The notes beneath the pieces are model-generated. The model was not told where the DNA came from, made no database searches, and worked only from the letters and a program-made list of their open reading frames with translations. The position numbers and the translations under genes are program-made. From Lysobacterales bacterium (GTDB lineage: Bacteria > Pseudomonadota > Gammaproteobacteria > Xanthomonadales > SZUA-38): a stretch of DNA of 48,197 nucleotides. The first letter of the stretch is position 1. The number at the start of each line of letters is the position of its first letter. Location of the stretch: positions 1 through 48,197 of the forward strand of contig JANQOZ010000036.1 in assembly GCA_028285525.1 (NCBI GenBank). Direction: 5' to 3'. Positions 34,274 to 43,137 of the stretch are shown piece after piece.

Positions 34274-36271
34274 TCAGCGGCCGGTTGACGCAACCCGGAT
34301 CGACATGGATTGGTAGAGCAACGCCGGGTCCACCGCCTCGCCGGCTTTCATGACCCACGACACCTTGCCGATTTCGCGGATGTCTTCATCAGGCCGACCG
34401 TCGACTAAGATCAGGTCGGCGCGCTGACCCGGAGCGATTTGGCCCACCTCCCGTTCAACGCCCATGACCCGGGCGCTGCCGTAGGTTGCAAGCTTGAGAA
34501 TGTCGAGCGGCGTGATGCCTGCCTCCTGGTAGTACTCAAGCTCGCGCTGCAGAACAAAACCGGCCATGGCGTCGGTGCCGGCAACCAGCGGCACCCCTGC
34601 GTCATGGAGGGCCTTGATGACGGTCAGCATCTGCTTTCCGGAAGACTGGTAGCGCTCTTGCCAGCCCTCCGGTACCGGTAGTCCGCCCTTCAGGTTCCCG
34701 CGGTGGACCTGGGGTGGCAGCCGTCCCTCTGCCGTGCCGAGTGAGGGCGCAAGCTGGCCGGGAACGTGGGCAAAAAGGTCCGTGAAAATCGCGACCGTCG
34801 GATCCACGACCGTGCCGTTCTCCAGCAGTAGCTCGACAAATTTCTGAAACGGTGCCGATTCTGGGTCGAGGTCTGCCCCGCGCTCAGCGACCTTGATGAA
34901 TCGGTCTGGGTTTCGGGTCTCAACGATGTCCTTATAGAAATTCAGGAAGATCATGTTGATGTGCTGGATCTCGTCGTAGCCCGCACGCACCGCGTCTTCG
35001 GCCCACATGCCTGCCGGGACGTGGCCGGAGAAACGCATCCCGTGGCTGTGCGCCCGTTGCGCCATGCCCTCAACCAGGTCGATCGGGATTGAGCTGTAGA
35101 TCTTGATCTGCGAATAGCCGTGTTCGGCATAGAAGTCGATCCACTCGGCCGCTTGCTCTGCGGTCTGGATACGGGCCTTCGTCGGGCCCGCGAAGGGACC
35201 TGTGCCGTCGATGAATCCCGCGCGGAACACGTGGGGGCCGGGAGCCTCGCCCGAGTCCCACGACTTCTGGATCTGCATCACCTGGTCGTGGTCGTTGGCG
35301 AGATCGCGGACCGTTGTCACCCCTGCCGCGAGGTGCAGGGCGCCATCACCCGGGCTTAGGTGCGTGTGCATGTCCCAGAGGCCCGGGAGCAGCGTCCGGC
35401 CGCCAGCATCAACCACCGTTGCGCCGGCCGGTCGATCGTCGCCAGGCTCGAGCAGCGCCGAAATGCGCTCGTCATCGATAGCGACAGCGTTTGCGGTAAG
35501 AACCTTGCCGTTGACCACGTCGATAATCCGCGCGTTGTCGATGACCACAAAGCCGTCAAAGGGGGTAACCGCGGCATCGCCGATGATGCGGTACCGAGCG
35601 TCTCGACGCTTATCCTGGGCCGCCGCAAGCACTTCCATCACGTCGCTGCGGCCTTCCGGCACCATCCCAAACCAGCCGCTCACGACGGCGAAGATATTGT
35701 CACGCTCGTCCAGCCAGACGGGAAACGGTTCGAATCCCAGGCCGCTCAGTTCGGCCATCCGGACCGTCTCACCATCTTCGAACGTGTGGTCGCCGACAAT
35801 TTCGAGCTTGGCCTCACCCAGCGGCAGCAGTGGAATCGTGCGATCATCGTCGGCGAGCAGCGCGCGGATGAGTAGGGTGGTTTCGCCCGGCGGTCCGTCG
35901 AGCGAAGTATAAAAACCGGGGTCGGCGCTGCTGCCCGCATCGGCAGAGCTCTGCCAGGACCAGATGCCGTCCTTGACGGAGACCGTTTCCTCGACTTCGG
36001 CTTTCATGTAGTCGACGCCGGTGATGCGGACCTCAACGGGCAGTCCCGCCTCATTGATCCGATATTCCGCCTCGATGTCCGGCCCGCGGCCACGGTCGTT
36101 AAAAGAGAAGGTCATCGTGGCAAAGTCCGGCGCCACCTCCTCCATAACCATCTCGCCGGCGCGGTTGCCTACGAGCATGACGTCGTAACGACTGATTTCC
36201 GCCGCGGTTGCCGTTGCCGCCGAGGCGAGGAGCGCGATCCCGGTGAGTTTGGGTAGTGCGTGATGGGCCAT
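34274..36271 (-). CDS. Exported amidohydrolase with ~250-aa N-terminal extension
   Basis: The start is ATG 36271 behind GGGAG, giving 665 residues; the frame runs further upstream to 36313. The signal peptide is about 1-24. The first 240 residues, rich in beta strands and acidic residues, are not recognised. The amidohydrolase-fold domain follows, with L-P-G-L-W-D and the metal motif M301-H-T-H-L, then the His in G-H-V-P-A-G, another in Q-H-I-N-M and the late V-A-G-T-D-A-M with the catalytic Asp. It ends with the family's A-D-L-I-L-V-D-G-R-P. It follows the aldehyde dehydrogenase by 66 bases. It may hydrolyse a precursor in the periplasm before uptake. The substrate is unknown. Confidence 0.87.
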   Translation of the reverse strand: MAHHALPKLTGIALLASAATATAAEISRYDVMLVGNRAGEMVMEEVAPDFATMTFSFNDRGRGPDIEAEYRINEAGLPVEVRITGVDYMKAEVEETVSVKDGIWSWQSSADAGSSADPGFYTSLDGPPGETTLLIRALLADDDRTIPLLPLGEAKLEIVGDHTFEDGETVRMAELSGLGFEPFPVWLDERDNIFAVVSGWFGMVPEGRSDVMEVLAAAQDKRRDARYRIIGDAAVTPFDGFVVIDNARIIDVVNGKVLTANAVAIDDERISALLEPGDDRPAGATVVDAGGRTLLPGLWDMHTHLSPGDGALHLAAGVTTVRDLANDHDQVMQIQKSWDSGEAPGPHVFRAGFIDGTGPFAGPTKARIQTAEQAAEWIDFYAEHGYSQIKIYSSIPIDLVEGMAQRAHSHGMRFSGHVPAGMWAEDAVRAGYDEIQHINMIFLNFYKDIVETRNPDRFIKVAERGADLDPESAPFQKFVELLLENGTVVDPTVAIFTDLFAHVPGQLAPSLGTAEGRLPPQVHRGNLKGGLPVPEGWQERYQSSGKQMLTVIKALHDAGVPLVAGTDAMAGFVLQRELEYYQEAGITPLDILKLATYGSARVMGVEREVGQIAPGQRADLILVDGRPDEDIREIGKVSWVMKAGEAVDPALLYQSMSIRVASTGR

Positions 36272-36285
36272 GAGCAGATTTCTCC

Positions 36286-36301
36286 CGTCAGATGACGGGA
36301 T
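36286..36301. promoter_or_regulatory. 16-bp palindrome upstream of the amidohydrolase
   Basis: CCCGTCA-GA-TGACGGG has perfect 7-bp arms and lies in the 66-base gap between the aldehyde dehydrogenase stop and the amidohydrolase start. It could be an operator or an intercistronic hairpin; no T-run follows. Confidence 0.4.
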
Positions 36302-36337
36302 CATAACAGGCAACGTCAGGGCCGAAGTGCCGCCTAG

Positions 36338-37789
36338 TTACCCGGCGAACGTGTAAGAGGTTTTCACCGTGGTCATAAACTCTGCGGCGTAGCGACCCTG
36401 TTCGCGTGGTCCGTACGAAGAACCTTTACGGCCGCCAAAGGGCACGTGATAGTCAACCCCTGCCGTCGGGAGATTGACCATGGTCATGCCCGACATGGAG
36501 CGACGCTTAAATTCCCGAGCGTGCTTGAGGCTGCTCGTGCAGATTCCCGCGCACAAACCAAATTCGGTGTCGTTCGCAAGCTGCAGCGCCTCGTCGAAAT
36601 CCTGCGCTTTAATCACCGCCGCGCAGGGGCCGAAGATCTCTTCCCGTGACACGGTTTGCTGATTGTCTACACCGAGAAAAAGCGCCGGCTGCTGAAAGAA
36701 CCCATCTTTCCCGAGCGTCAGTCGGTCGCCGCCAATCACGTCGACACCGTCAGCTTTGGCGTTGTGAACGTAGCGAAGATTACTTTCCAGTTGATCTGCC
36801 GACACGACGGGCCCGATCTGAGTCTCTGGCGCCAGGGCGTCACCCACTCTCAGGCCAGTCGTCGCAGCCTTGAGTCGAGCAACGAACTCGTCGTGGATCG
36901 AGGCTTCGACAATCAGACGTGACGACGCGGTGCACCGTTGGCCGGTGGAATAAAACGCACCCTGGACGCAGCAATCGATCGCGAGGTCAAGATCCGCATC
37001 AGCCATGACCACCATGGGGTTTTTGCCGCCCATTTCGAGCTGGATTTTCTTCATCGTGGCCGCGGCTGCGGCGGCCAGGCGACGACCTACGGGTACCGAT
37101 CCTGTGAAGGAGATTGCGTCTATGCCCGGATGCTCAACCATGGCCTGACCCACCGACCGCCCCGGCCCGGGGAGGAAGTTGAACGCGCCAGCAGGAATGT
37201 CCTGATCTTCGAGAATCTGCGCCAGCACGCCGGCACAGCCCGGGACCAGTTCCGCCGGCTTGAAGACGACGGTGTTGCCATAGGCCAGGGCTGGAGCAAT
37301 TTTCCAGGCCGGAATGGCGATAGGGAAATTCCACGGCGTGATTATGCCGACTACGCCGACCGGCTCGCGGGTGATCTCGATATCGACATTGGGCCGCAAG
37401 GATGCAACCAGCTCGCCGCCAATGCGCAGCGCTTCCTGAGCGTAAAACTTAAAGATCTGCGCGGCTCTGGCGGTTTCGCCGATACCCTCCGCCAGCGTCT
37501 TGCCTTCTTCCCGAGCCAGGAGATGGCCGATCTCTTCCTTCCGCGCCAAGATGGCGTTTCCGACCGCTTCCAGTAGATCCGCGCGTTGCTGGGGCGTGGT
37601 CTGGCGCCAGTCCGCCAAAGCGCGGTTCGCGGCGTCCACCGCCAGATCCACGTCGCCCGGTCCGGCGCAGGCGGCACGTCCGATCACATCCGAAAGGTCG
37701 GAGGGGTTGATGTTTTCTACGGTCTTGTCTCGCGGTAGCCACTGTCCATCGATCAGCAGGCCTTTCGTAAAACTCATCGTCATCGCCAT
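36338..37789 (-). CDS. NAD(P)-dependent aldehyde dehydrogenase, semialdehyde type
   Basis: A 483-residue ALDH. It has P-W-N-F-P-I-A-I-P (152-160), F-T-G-S-V-P-V-G (228-235), the general base Glu252 in L-E-M-G-G-K-N, and the nucleophile Cys286 in S-T-G-Q-R-C-T-A-S-S-R. The C-terminus has G-V-D-Y-H-V-P-F-G-G-R-K-G-S-S-Y-G-P-R-E-Q-G. These features are typical of the ketoglutarate-semialdehyde / succinate-semialdehyde branch. Next to a GabT-type aminotransferase it most likely oxidises succinate or glutarate semialdehyde. It overlaps the end of the CoA-transferase gene by 10 bases; internal Met codons at 3 and 5 are alternative starts. Confidence 0.92.
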   Translation of the reverse strand: MAMTMSFTKGLLIDGQWLPRDKTVENINPSDLSDVIGRAACAGPGDVDLAVDAANRALADWRQTTPQQRADLLEAVGNAILARKEEIGHLLAREEGKTLAEGIGETARAAQIFKFYAQEALRIGGELVASLRPNVDIEITREPVGVVGIITPWNFPIAIPAWKIAPALAYGNTVVFKPAELVPGCAGVLAQILEDQDIPAGAFNFLPGPGRSVGQAMVEHPGIDAISFTGSVPVGRRLAAAAAATMKKIQLEMGGKNPMVVMADADLDLAIDCCVQGAFYSTGQRCTASSRLIVEASIHDEFVARLKAATTGLRVGDALAPETQIGPVVSADQLESNLRYVHNAKADGVDVIGGDRLTLGKDGFFQQPALFLGVDNQQTVSREEIFGPCAAVIKAQDFDEALQLANDTEFGLCAGICTSSLKHAREFKRRSMSGMTMVNLPTAGVDYHVPFGGRKGSSYGPREQGRYAAEFMTTVKTSYTFAG

Positions 37790-38928
37790 TCCTTCTTGCC
37801 GGAATTCAGTTGTGGTGCGGGTTGGGGTGGGGCCAGGGAAGAAGCCGAAAACCGGATGGGTGTCCGGATGCCGCCAACGCTTGGACGCTCATCGCCTCGC
37901 TGCATGGATAGCTGCAGGTCCCGATGTTGGATTTGCGGGTGCGCAAACGCTTCTTCTACGGTATTGATGGGCCCGCAGGGAACCTTGGCTGTCTCCAGCA
38001 GCGCGAGGAGAGCATCTTTGGTGTGAGTCTTGGTCGCGCTGCTGATCTCAGCACTCAGCGTTTCCCGATGAGTCACTCGTGCGTGGTTCGAGGCAAAGCG
38101 GGGGTCCTGATCGAGATCGGGCCGCGACAAGGCGGTGCAGAGCCGGCTGAACTGGCCGTCATTGCCGACGGCGATGATGGCCCAGCCATCGAGCGTCTCA
38201 AACGCCTCGTAAGGTGCGATGTTGGGGTGCCGGTTACCCATGCGCTTTGGGGTGTCGCCGGACGTCAGAAAATTGAGGCCCTGGTTTGCCAGCACGCCAG
38301 TCATGCAGTCCAGCAAAGACATGTCGATATGCTGACCTTCGCCGGTGCGCTCGCGATGGCGCAACGCCGCTTGAATGGCAATGACGGAATACAGACCGGT
38401 GAAGATGTCAGCAAACGCAACGCCGGTTTTGATCGGAGGGCCATCTTCGTCGCCGGTGATGTCCATGATTCCGCTCATACCCTGGATGATGAAATCGTAG
38501 CCCGGTCGTGACGCATAAGGTCCGTCCTGCCCAAAACCCGTGATGGAGCAGTACACGATGCCGGGATTGATGGCGGCCATGCTGGCGTAGTCCAGGCCAT
38601 ATTTGGCCAGTCCACCGACCTTGAAGTTTTCGATAACAACGTCGGCATCGCGCGCCAGGTCCAGGATCTGCTGTCTGCCTTCGGCGGTCGAAAAATCGAT
38701 GACCACCGACCGCTTGTTGCGGTTCGTCGCGTGGAAATAGGCTGCATCGTGATCGCCGTCATCGTCGGTGACAAACGGCGGCCCCCAGGACCTCGTATCG
38801 TCTCCGGCTGCGCTCTCGATTTTCAGTACGTCTGCGCCAAGGTCGGCCAACACCTGACCCGCCCAGGGTCCCGCCAGAATTCGCGCGAGTTCCAGTACCC
38901 GAATCCCAGCGAGCGGCGTATCCGCCAT
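37780..38928 (-). CDS. Family III CoA-transferase (CaiB/BaiF type)
   Basis: A 382-residue enzyme. It opens L-A-G-I-R-V-L-E-L-A-R-I-L-A-G-P, with D-L-G-A-D-V-L-K-I-E and R-N-K-R-S-V, all family hallmarks. The catalytic Asp that forms the acyl-anhydride is Asp174 in G-V-A-F-A-D-I-F-T-G. The M-S-L-L-D-C-M-T-G-V-L-A-N-Q motif resembles the SUGCT (succinyl-CoA:glutarate CoA-transferase) branch. With the aminotransferase and ALDH, it would activate the dicarboxylate made by them, glutarate or succinate. It lies between the aminotransferase (70 bases upstream) and the ALDH (10-base overlap). Confidence 0.92.
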   Translation of the reverse strand: MADTPLAGIRVLELARILAGPWAGQVLADLGADVLKIESAAGDDTRSWGPPFVTDDDGDHDAAYFHATNRNKRSVVIDFSTAEGRQQILDLARDADVVIENFKVGGLAKYGLDYASMAAINPGIVYCSITGFGQDGPYASRPGYDFIIQGMSGIMDITGDEDGPPIKTGVAFADIFTGLYSVIAIQAALRHRERTGEGQHIDMSLLDCMTGVLANQGLNFLTSGDTPKRMGNRHPNIAPYEAFETLDGWAIIAVGNDGQFSRLCTALSRPDLDQDPRFASNHARVTHRETLSAEISSATKTHTKDALLALLETAKVPCGPINTVEEAFAHPQIQHRDLQLSMQRGDERPSVGGIRTPIRFSASSLAPPQPAPQLNSGKKEWR

Positions 38929-38998
38929 CAGAAACTCAGGCCAGGCGTCGGCGTTGCCGGGTTACCCGATCGAAGCGCGCACCAACCCGGCGTGGTCA

Positions 38999-40300
38999 TC
39001 AGGCGGCGTTGGCGTGCGCGGATATCGCGGCGCTCAGGGACGCCTCGAGGATGTCCAGCGCTTCGCCGAGCGTCTCATCTGACACGGTCAGCGGTGGCAG
39101 GAGGCGAATCACGTTTGCTCTTGTCCCGCAGATCAGAATGATGAGTCCTCGTTGTTCCGCTTCAGCGATGATCGCGGCCGCCAGAGCCGGATCCGGGGAT
39201 CGTTCCTCGCGGTCCTTCACCAGTTCGATCGCCAGCATCGCGCCGACGCCTCGAATATCGCCGATGGATTCCATCCCGGGTTGTGCTGCGATAGCCCGAA
39301 GCCGATCGGAGATCTGGCTTCCGATATCCGCCGCGCGTTGGCAAAGGTTCTCTTCCTCGATCACGTCGAGCACGGCGTTGGCGGCCGCCACCGACAGCGG
39401 ATTGCCGGCATAGGTTCCGCCCAGACCACCGATGTGGGCGGCGTCCATCAGGTCAGCCCGGCCGACCGCCGCTGACAGCGGGAATCCTCCGGCGATACCT
39501 TTGGCGAGCGTCACGATATCGGCCTTGATGCCTGCGTGTTCGATACCAAACATCTTTCCGGTACGGGCCATGCCCGCCTGCACTTCATCGGCGATCAGCA
39601 CAATGCCGTGTTCGTCGCAGAGCGCGCGGAGGTCTACCAGAAAATCCAGCGGCGCCGGCACAAAGCCTCCCTCACCCTGGACAGGCTCCACGACAATCGC
39701 GGCCACTTGACCCGGGTCAACGTCGGAGCGGAACAGGCTCTGCAGCGCCGCCATCGATGCCTGGGTGGATCCACCGTGATACTCATTGGGAAACGGCACG
39801 TGGTAAACCTCAGACGGGAACGGACCGAAGCCATGCTTATATGGATGGACTTTGCCGGTCAGCGCCATGCCCATCATGGTTCGGCCGTGAAACGCCCCGG
39901 AAAAGGCGATCACCGAGGACCGCCCGGTCGCAATGCGGGCAATTTTGACGGCGTTTTCCACGGCTTCCGCGCCGGTGCTGACCAGCATCGTTTTGGCCGG
40001 GCCGGGCACTGGAACAAGGGCATTAAGCCGCTCGGCCAGGCGCAGATAACCTTCGAAGGGCGCTACGTGAAAGCAGGTATGGGTAAAGTTGGCGGCTTGC
40101 TCGTTGACCGCCGCCATCACTTTGGGGTGCCGGTGACCGGTGTTGAGCACGGCGATGCCGGCGGCAAAGTCGATAAATCGCTTACCATCCACATCCCAGA
40201 GATGCGCGTTTTGCGCACGTTCGGCGTAGATGGATCGGGTTCCGACGCCTTTGGGGACGGCGGCGAGTTGGCGTTCTCGGAGTTGTTCAGCGCGGGCCAC
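38999..40300 (-). CDS. gabT: 4-aminobutyrate/5-aminovalerate aminotransferase (class III, GabT type)
   Basis: A 433-residue PLP enzyme that moves the omega-amino group of GABA or 5-aminovalerate to 2-oxoglutarate, making a semialdehyde. It has the phosphate-binding S-T-G-A-E-A-V-E-N-A (108-117), A-F-H-G-R-T (136-141), the conserved Asp238-Glu-Val-Gln, and the PLP lysine Lys267 in T-L-A-K-G-I-A-G-G. Its length is normal for GabT. It is the first gene of the leftward operon with a CoA-transferase, an ALDH and an amidohydrolase, and it is divergent from a PuuR-like regulator. The exact amino donor is not fixed by sequence. Confidence 0.93.
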   Translation of the reverse strand: MARAEQLRERQLAAVPKGVGTRSIYAERAQNAHLWDVDGKRFIDFAAGIAVLNTGHRHPKVMAAVNEQAANFTHTCFHVAPFEGYLRLAERLNALVPVPGPAKTMLVSTGAEAVENAVKIARIATGRSSVIAFSGAFHGRTMMGMALTGKVHPYKHGFGPFPSEVYHVPFPNEYHGGSTQASMAALQSLFRSDVDPGQVAAIVVEPVQGEGGFVPAPLDFLVDLRALCDEHGIVLIADEVQAGMARTGKMFGIEHAGIKADIVTLAKGIAGGFPLSAAVGRADLMDAAHIGGLGGTYAGNPLSVAAANAVLDVIEEENLCQRAADIGSQISDRLRAIAAQPGMESIGDIRGVGAMLAIELVKDREERSPDPALAAAIIAEAEQRGLIILICGTRANVIRLLPPLTVSDETLGEALDILEASLSAAISAHANAA

Positions 40301-40357
40301 GTTGGTCTCTCTCGGGCGGGTGAAGATCCGAGATTAGCAATGCTTTTTTTTCTGAGC

Positions 40358-40389
40358 AAGCGCTTTTAAAGTTATGCGCTATCGGCGCA
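40358..40389. promoter_or_regulatory. Palindromes in the gabT / regulator divergent promoter
   Basis: The 120-base gap between gabT (start 40300) and the regulator (start 40421) holds AAGCGCTT (40358-40365) and TGCGC-TATCG-GCGCA (40375-40389). Both share a GCGC core and are placed for one regulator to act on both promoters. This is a candidate operator only. Confidence 0.4.
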
Positions 40390-40420
40390 GCGATGAGCGT
40401 GCGGGCAAGGAGTTCAGTGA

Positions 40421-40999
40421 ATGCAGGATTTTGATGTGGGGAGCCGTCTTAAGCAGGTCAGGCTTGCGGCGGGGCTGAGTCAAAGGATGCTGGCGGAGCG
40501 TGCGGGTGTCCCTCATGGCCAAATCTCGTTGATCGAAACCAATCGGAACAGCCCCTCGGTTTCCTCATTGCGAAAGATACTCGGCGGTGTGCCTATGGCT
40601 CTGGCGGAGTTCTTTGAGCCTGAGCGAGCAGTGGTAGACCGCGTGTTTTTTCGAGCGGATGAGCTGACGGACCTAACGTCGCTCATCGGGGGTCACGGCG
40701 CGGCGAGCCGGCCGAAGATCGTGCTGCAGCAGGTGGGTGATGCGCGCGTCCACAATCTGCAGGTGATGCATGAGCGTTATGAGCCAGGGGCTGATACCGG
40801 TGCCACGCTGCTTGAACACCCGGCTCACGAGGGTGGGGTGGTGGTTTCCGGCAGCATCGAGGTCACCGTAGGTACAAGCCGTGCGATCTTGCACAGCGGA
40901 GACGCCTACCTGTTCGACAGCCGTGTTCCCCACCGCTTTCGCAACGTCAGCGGTGACGAGGCGGTGTTGGTTTCAGCCTGTACGCCCCCTTATCTGTAA
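40421..40999 (+). CDS. XRE-cupin transcriptional regulator, PuuR-like
   Basis: A 192-residue regulator. The HTH_XRE domain (about 8-62) contains L-K-Q-V-R-L-A-A-G-L-S-Q-R-M-L-A-E-R-A-G-V-P-H-G-Q-I-S-L-I-E. The cupin ligand domain (about 115-190) ends H-S-G-D-A-Y-L-F-D-S-R-V-P-H-R-F-R-N. The overall plan and the I-S-L-I-E-T-N-R-N-S-P-S-V-S-S-L recognition segment match PuuR, the putrescine/GABA pathway repressor. Being divergent from gabT, it probably controls that operon and itself. The inducer may be an omega-amino acid or polyamine. Confidence 0.92.
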   Translation: MQDFDVGSRLKQVRLAAGLSQRMLAERAGVPHGQISLIETNRNSPSVSSLRKILGGVPMALAEFFEPERAVVDRVFFRADELTDLTSLIGGHGAASRPKIVLQQVGDARVHNLQVMHERYEPGADTGATLLEHPAHEGGVVVSGSIEVTVGTSRAILHSGDAYLFDSRVPHRFRNVSGDEAVLVSACTPPYL

Positions 41000-41078
41000 A
41001 AACTGAGCCTGCATCGGATTGCCAAAAAAAAATCAATAAATACAGCTAATTAGGGTTTTTCAGCCTGATTTCTGTGTC

Positions 41079-41108
41079 TTGTGCTGTGAGGTTTGAATGA
41101 GCTATTCT
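41079..41108 (+). promoter_or_regulatory. Sigma70-like promoter of the second XRE-cupin regulator
   Basis: TTGTGC (41079-41084) and TATTCT (41103-41108) are separated by 18 bases, in an AT-rich stretch upstream of the gene starting at 41154. The -10 element abuts and slightly overlaps the palindrome at 41107-41122, which fits autorepression. Confidence 0.5.
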
Positions 41109-41122
41109 TCATTTTCGTGAAA
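41107..41122. promoter_or_regulatory. Operator site A: CTTCAT-N4-GTGAAA
   Basis: One of three sites sharing the form TTTCAY-N4-RYGAAA. It overlaps the -10 region of the XRE-cupin regulator at 41154, suggesting autoregulation. Confidence 0.55.
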
Positions 41123-41153
41123 AAGCCGGTGGTGGCAACCTGTCATAAACCTG

Positions 41154-41759
41154 ATGCACTCGAAGATTAAGCAACGCGACGAAGACCAATCTCCCACCGA
41201 ATCACCCGGCAACGTCGGTACCGAAATCAGGCGTTTACGAAACATCCGAAAGCTGACGCTCGACGGGCTCAGCCGCGCCACGGGTCTGTCGGTTGGCTAC
41301 CTAAGCCAGGTTGAACGAAACAAGTCGTCTCCGACCGTCAAAGCGCTGTTCGACATCAGTCACGCGCTCGGTGTCACCATCAACTGGTTTTTTCACGAGG
41401 GTGCCACCGACGAGCGAGCCGGTGACCGCTTCATTGTCCGCAGCGAGCGCCGACGCAGCATCCGTTACGACACGGGCATTGTTGACGAACTCCTCAATAC
41501 CCAGGCGGTGAAATCCTTTGAATTTCTGATGAGTACGTTTCCGCCGGGCTTCACCTTTCAGGACGAACCATACAGCCATGATGGCGAGGAGTGTGGGCTC
41601 GTCATCAAGGGGCGTCTGAATATTCAGATTGATGGCATCGAGTACCAGCTCGGCGAGGGTGATAGCTTTTCGTTTCCCAGTTCGCTCAAACATCGGTACA
41701 CCAACCCGGGTGAGGAAGAGACCCGAGTGATCTGGTGTACCTCACCGCCGACCTACTGA
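41154..41759 (+). CDS. XRE-cupin transcriptional regulator
   Basis: A 201-residue regulator with HTH_XRE at about 22-78 (G-T-E-I-R-R-L-R-N-I-R, K-L-T-L-D-G-L-S, T-G-L-S-V-G-Y-L-S-Q-V-E-R-N) and a cupin at about 125-198 (H-D-G-E-E-C-G-L-V-I-K-G-R-L, then G-D-S-F-S-F-P-S-S-L-K-H-R-Y). It is a distant paralogue of the regulator at 40421. It lies between that gene and the MFS operon, and the same palindrome appears in front of this gene, the MFS operon and the TonB receptor. I infer that this protein binds the palindrome and controls the three units. Confidence 0.9.
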   Translation: MHSKIKQRDEDQSPTESPGNVGTEIRRLRNIRKLTLDGLSRATGLSVGYLSQVERNKSSPTVKALFDISHALGVTINWFFHEGATDERAGDRFIVRSERRRSIRYDTGIVDELLNTQAVKSFEFLMSTFPPGFTFQDEPYSHDGEECGLVIKGRLNIQIDGIEYQLGEGDSFSFPSSLKHRYTNPGEEETRVIWCTSPPTY

Positions 41760-41835
41760 CGACCCAAGCAAGGCAAACCTGGGCTGAAGGCAGGAATCGC
41801 CCAGTTTCGAATTTGCCGTGCTTTTTCCAAAAAAA

Positions 41836-41851
41836 TTTCACCAGAGCGAAA
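41836..41851. promoter_or_regulatory. Operator site B: TTTCAC-N4-GCGAAA
   Basis: Matches the TTTCAY-N4-RYGAAA form, in AT-rich sequence about 80 bases upstream of the MFS gene. A half site, GTGAAAA, and TATGCTAACTT (a possible -10 region) lie between it and the gene. Confidence 0.5.
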
Positions 41852-41930
41852 AAAATAAAGAAAAATTGCTGTCCAGTGAAAATATGCTAACTTAATCACC
41901 CTGTCCTTTCGTGGGGTTTCACCGGGGTCG

Positions 41931-43124
41931 ATGGCGAAACGAGGGTTCTGGCCGGAAAACTGGGGTTTGTTGTATTCCGCCTTTGCGTTCTCGCAGGGCA
42001 TAGGCCTCATCACCTACTGGACGTTGCCCATACTTGCCGGCGCGCTGATGAGCGGCCTGGGTCTAACCACAACGCAGGTTGGGCTGCTCGGCACGATCGA
42101 GTTCGCCGGACTGTTTGTCGCCTCGCTGCTCCTGGCGCCCTACGTCGATCGAGGCGTGCGAAAACGCGTTGCCGGGATCAGCGTTGCGCTCATTATCCTG
42201 ATCAACGTCGCTTGTGCGCTGCTTGAGCTGGGCTTCTCGGCGCTCGCCTCGCTCCGTTTTGTGGCCGGAATTGGTGCCGGGTTTGCGTTGGCGGTAGGTA
42301 ACGCAACGATCGCCAACGCGAAGGACGCGGAGCGGTTCTCGGGCCACCTGACGATCGCCCTGGTCGCTTTTATGGTGATTGTCATGCCCGTGTTTTCCCG
42401 GGTCAGCGAAGCCTATGGGTATACCGGCGTGTTTGCCGCGCTGGCGGTCACGGTCGCCATCGGTGGACTCTCAATTCTGTTTTTGCCCAACGAGCCCAAC
42501 GCTGAGCTTGCCGCCGAGTCGAGCGCGGCGAGCGGCCCCAGCGTTCTGCTTTCAGTCGCTGGGCTTTCCATTCTCGCTGTGGCCCTCCTTTTTGGTGCTC
42601 GCGATACCTTGCCCTGGCTCGTCGCTGAGCAGCTCGGTGTCGATGCCGGCATGTCGCTGCCGGAGATTGGCGATCTGTTCTCGCTGATGTACGCGGCGAG
42701 CATTCTGGGGCCGCTGCTGCTGCTTTTTCTGTCCCGGCGTTTTGCCGGCCATACGCTGCTGGTGTGGACGATGGGGCTGACCGGTCTCTTTGCCTGGATG
42801 TTTACCGTATCCGACGGCAGCTACGCCCAGTTCGCCGTGGGGATTGTGATCTGGGCGACAGTCTATTTCATGGCATTTGCTCTGCTGAATGCCGTGGCCG
42901 CCACCATCGACCGCACCGGTCGACTGGTCTCCGCGGTGGGCAGCAGCTTTATCGCGGGCGTCACCATCGCCCCGTTTTTTGGGGGCTACCTGGTGGACCA
43001 GGGTGGCTATGCGTGGCTAGGCATCGCTGAATTGGCCCTGACCGCCGCGGTGGTGGGCCTGATCTTAATGACCGTCCGGGGCAGTCAATTGCCGTCCCCG
43101 GACGCTTCGACTCCGCAGGCATGA
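41931..43124 (+). CDS. MFS transporter
   Basis: A 397-residue inner-membrane protein with about 12 hydrophobic helices. The loop between helices 2 and 3 has the MFS pattern D-R-G-V-R-K-R (positive residues after Asp), and helix 4 holds A-G-I-G-A-G-F-A-L-A. A second similar half begins near residue 205. It is the first gene of the operon with an ALDH (13 bases downstream) and the FAD/GcvT enzyme, so it likely imports their substrate. I cannot assign a substrate from sequence. Confidence 0.9.
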   Translation: MAKRGFWPENWGLLYSAFAFSQGIGLITYWTLPILAGALMSGLGLTTTQVGLLGTIEFAGLFVASLLLAPYVDRGVRKRVAGISVALIILINVACALLELGFSALASLRFVAGIGAGFALAVGNATIANAKDAERFSGHLTIALVAFMVIVMPVFSRVSEAYGYTGVFAALAVTVAIGGLSILFLPNEPNAELAAESSAASGPSVLLSVAGLSILAVALLFGARDTLPWLVAEQLGVDAGMSLPEIGDLFSLMYAASILGPLLLLFLSRRFAGHTLLVWTMGLTGLFAWMFTVSDGSYAQFAVGIVIWATVYFMAFALLNAVAATIDRTGRLVSAVGSSFIAGVTIAPFFGGYLVDQGGYAWLGIAELALTAAVVGLILMTVRGSQLPSPDASTPQA

Positions 43125-43137
43125 GGAGAGGAACACG

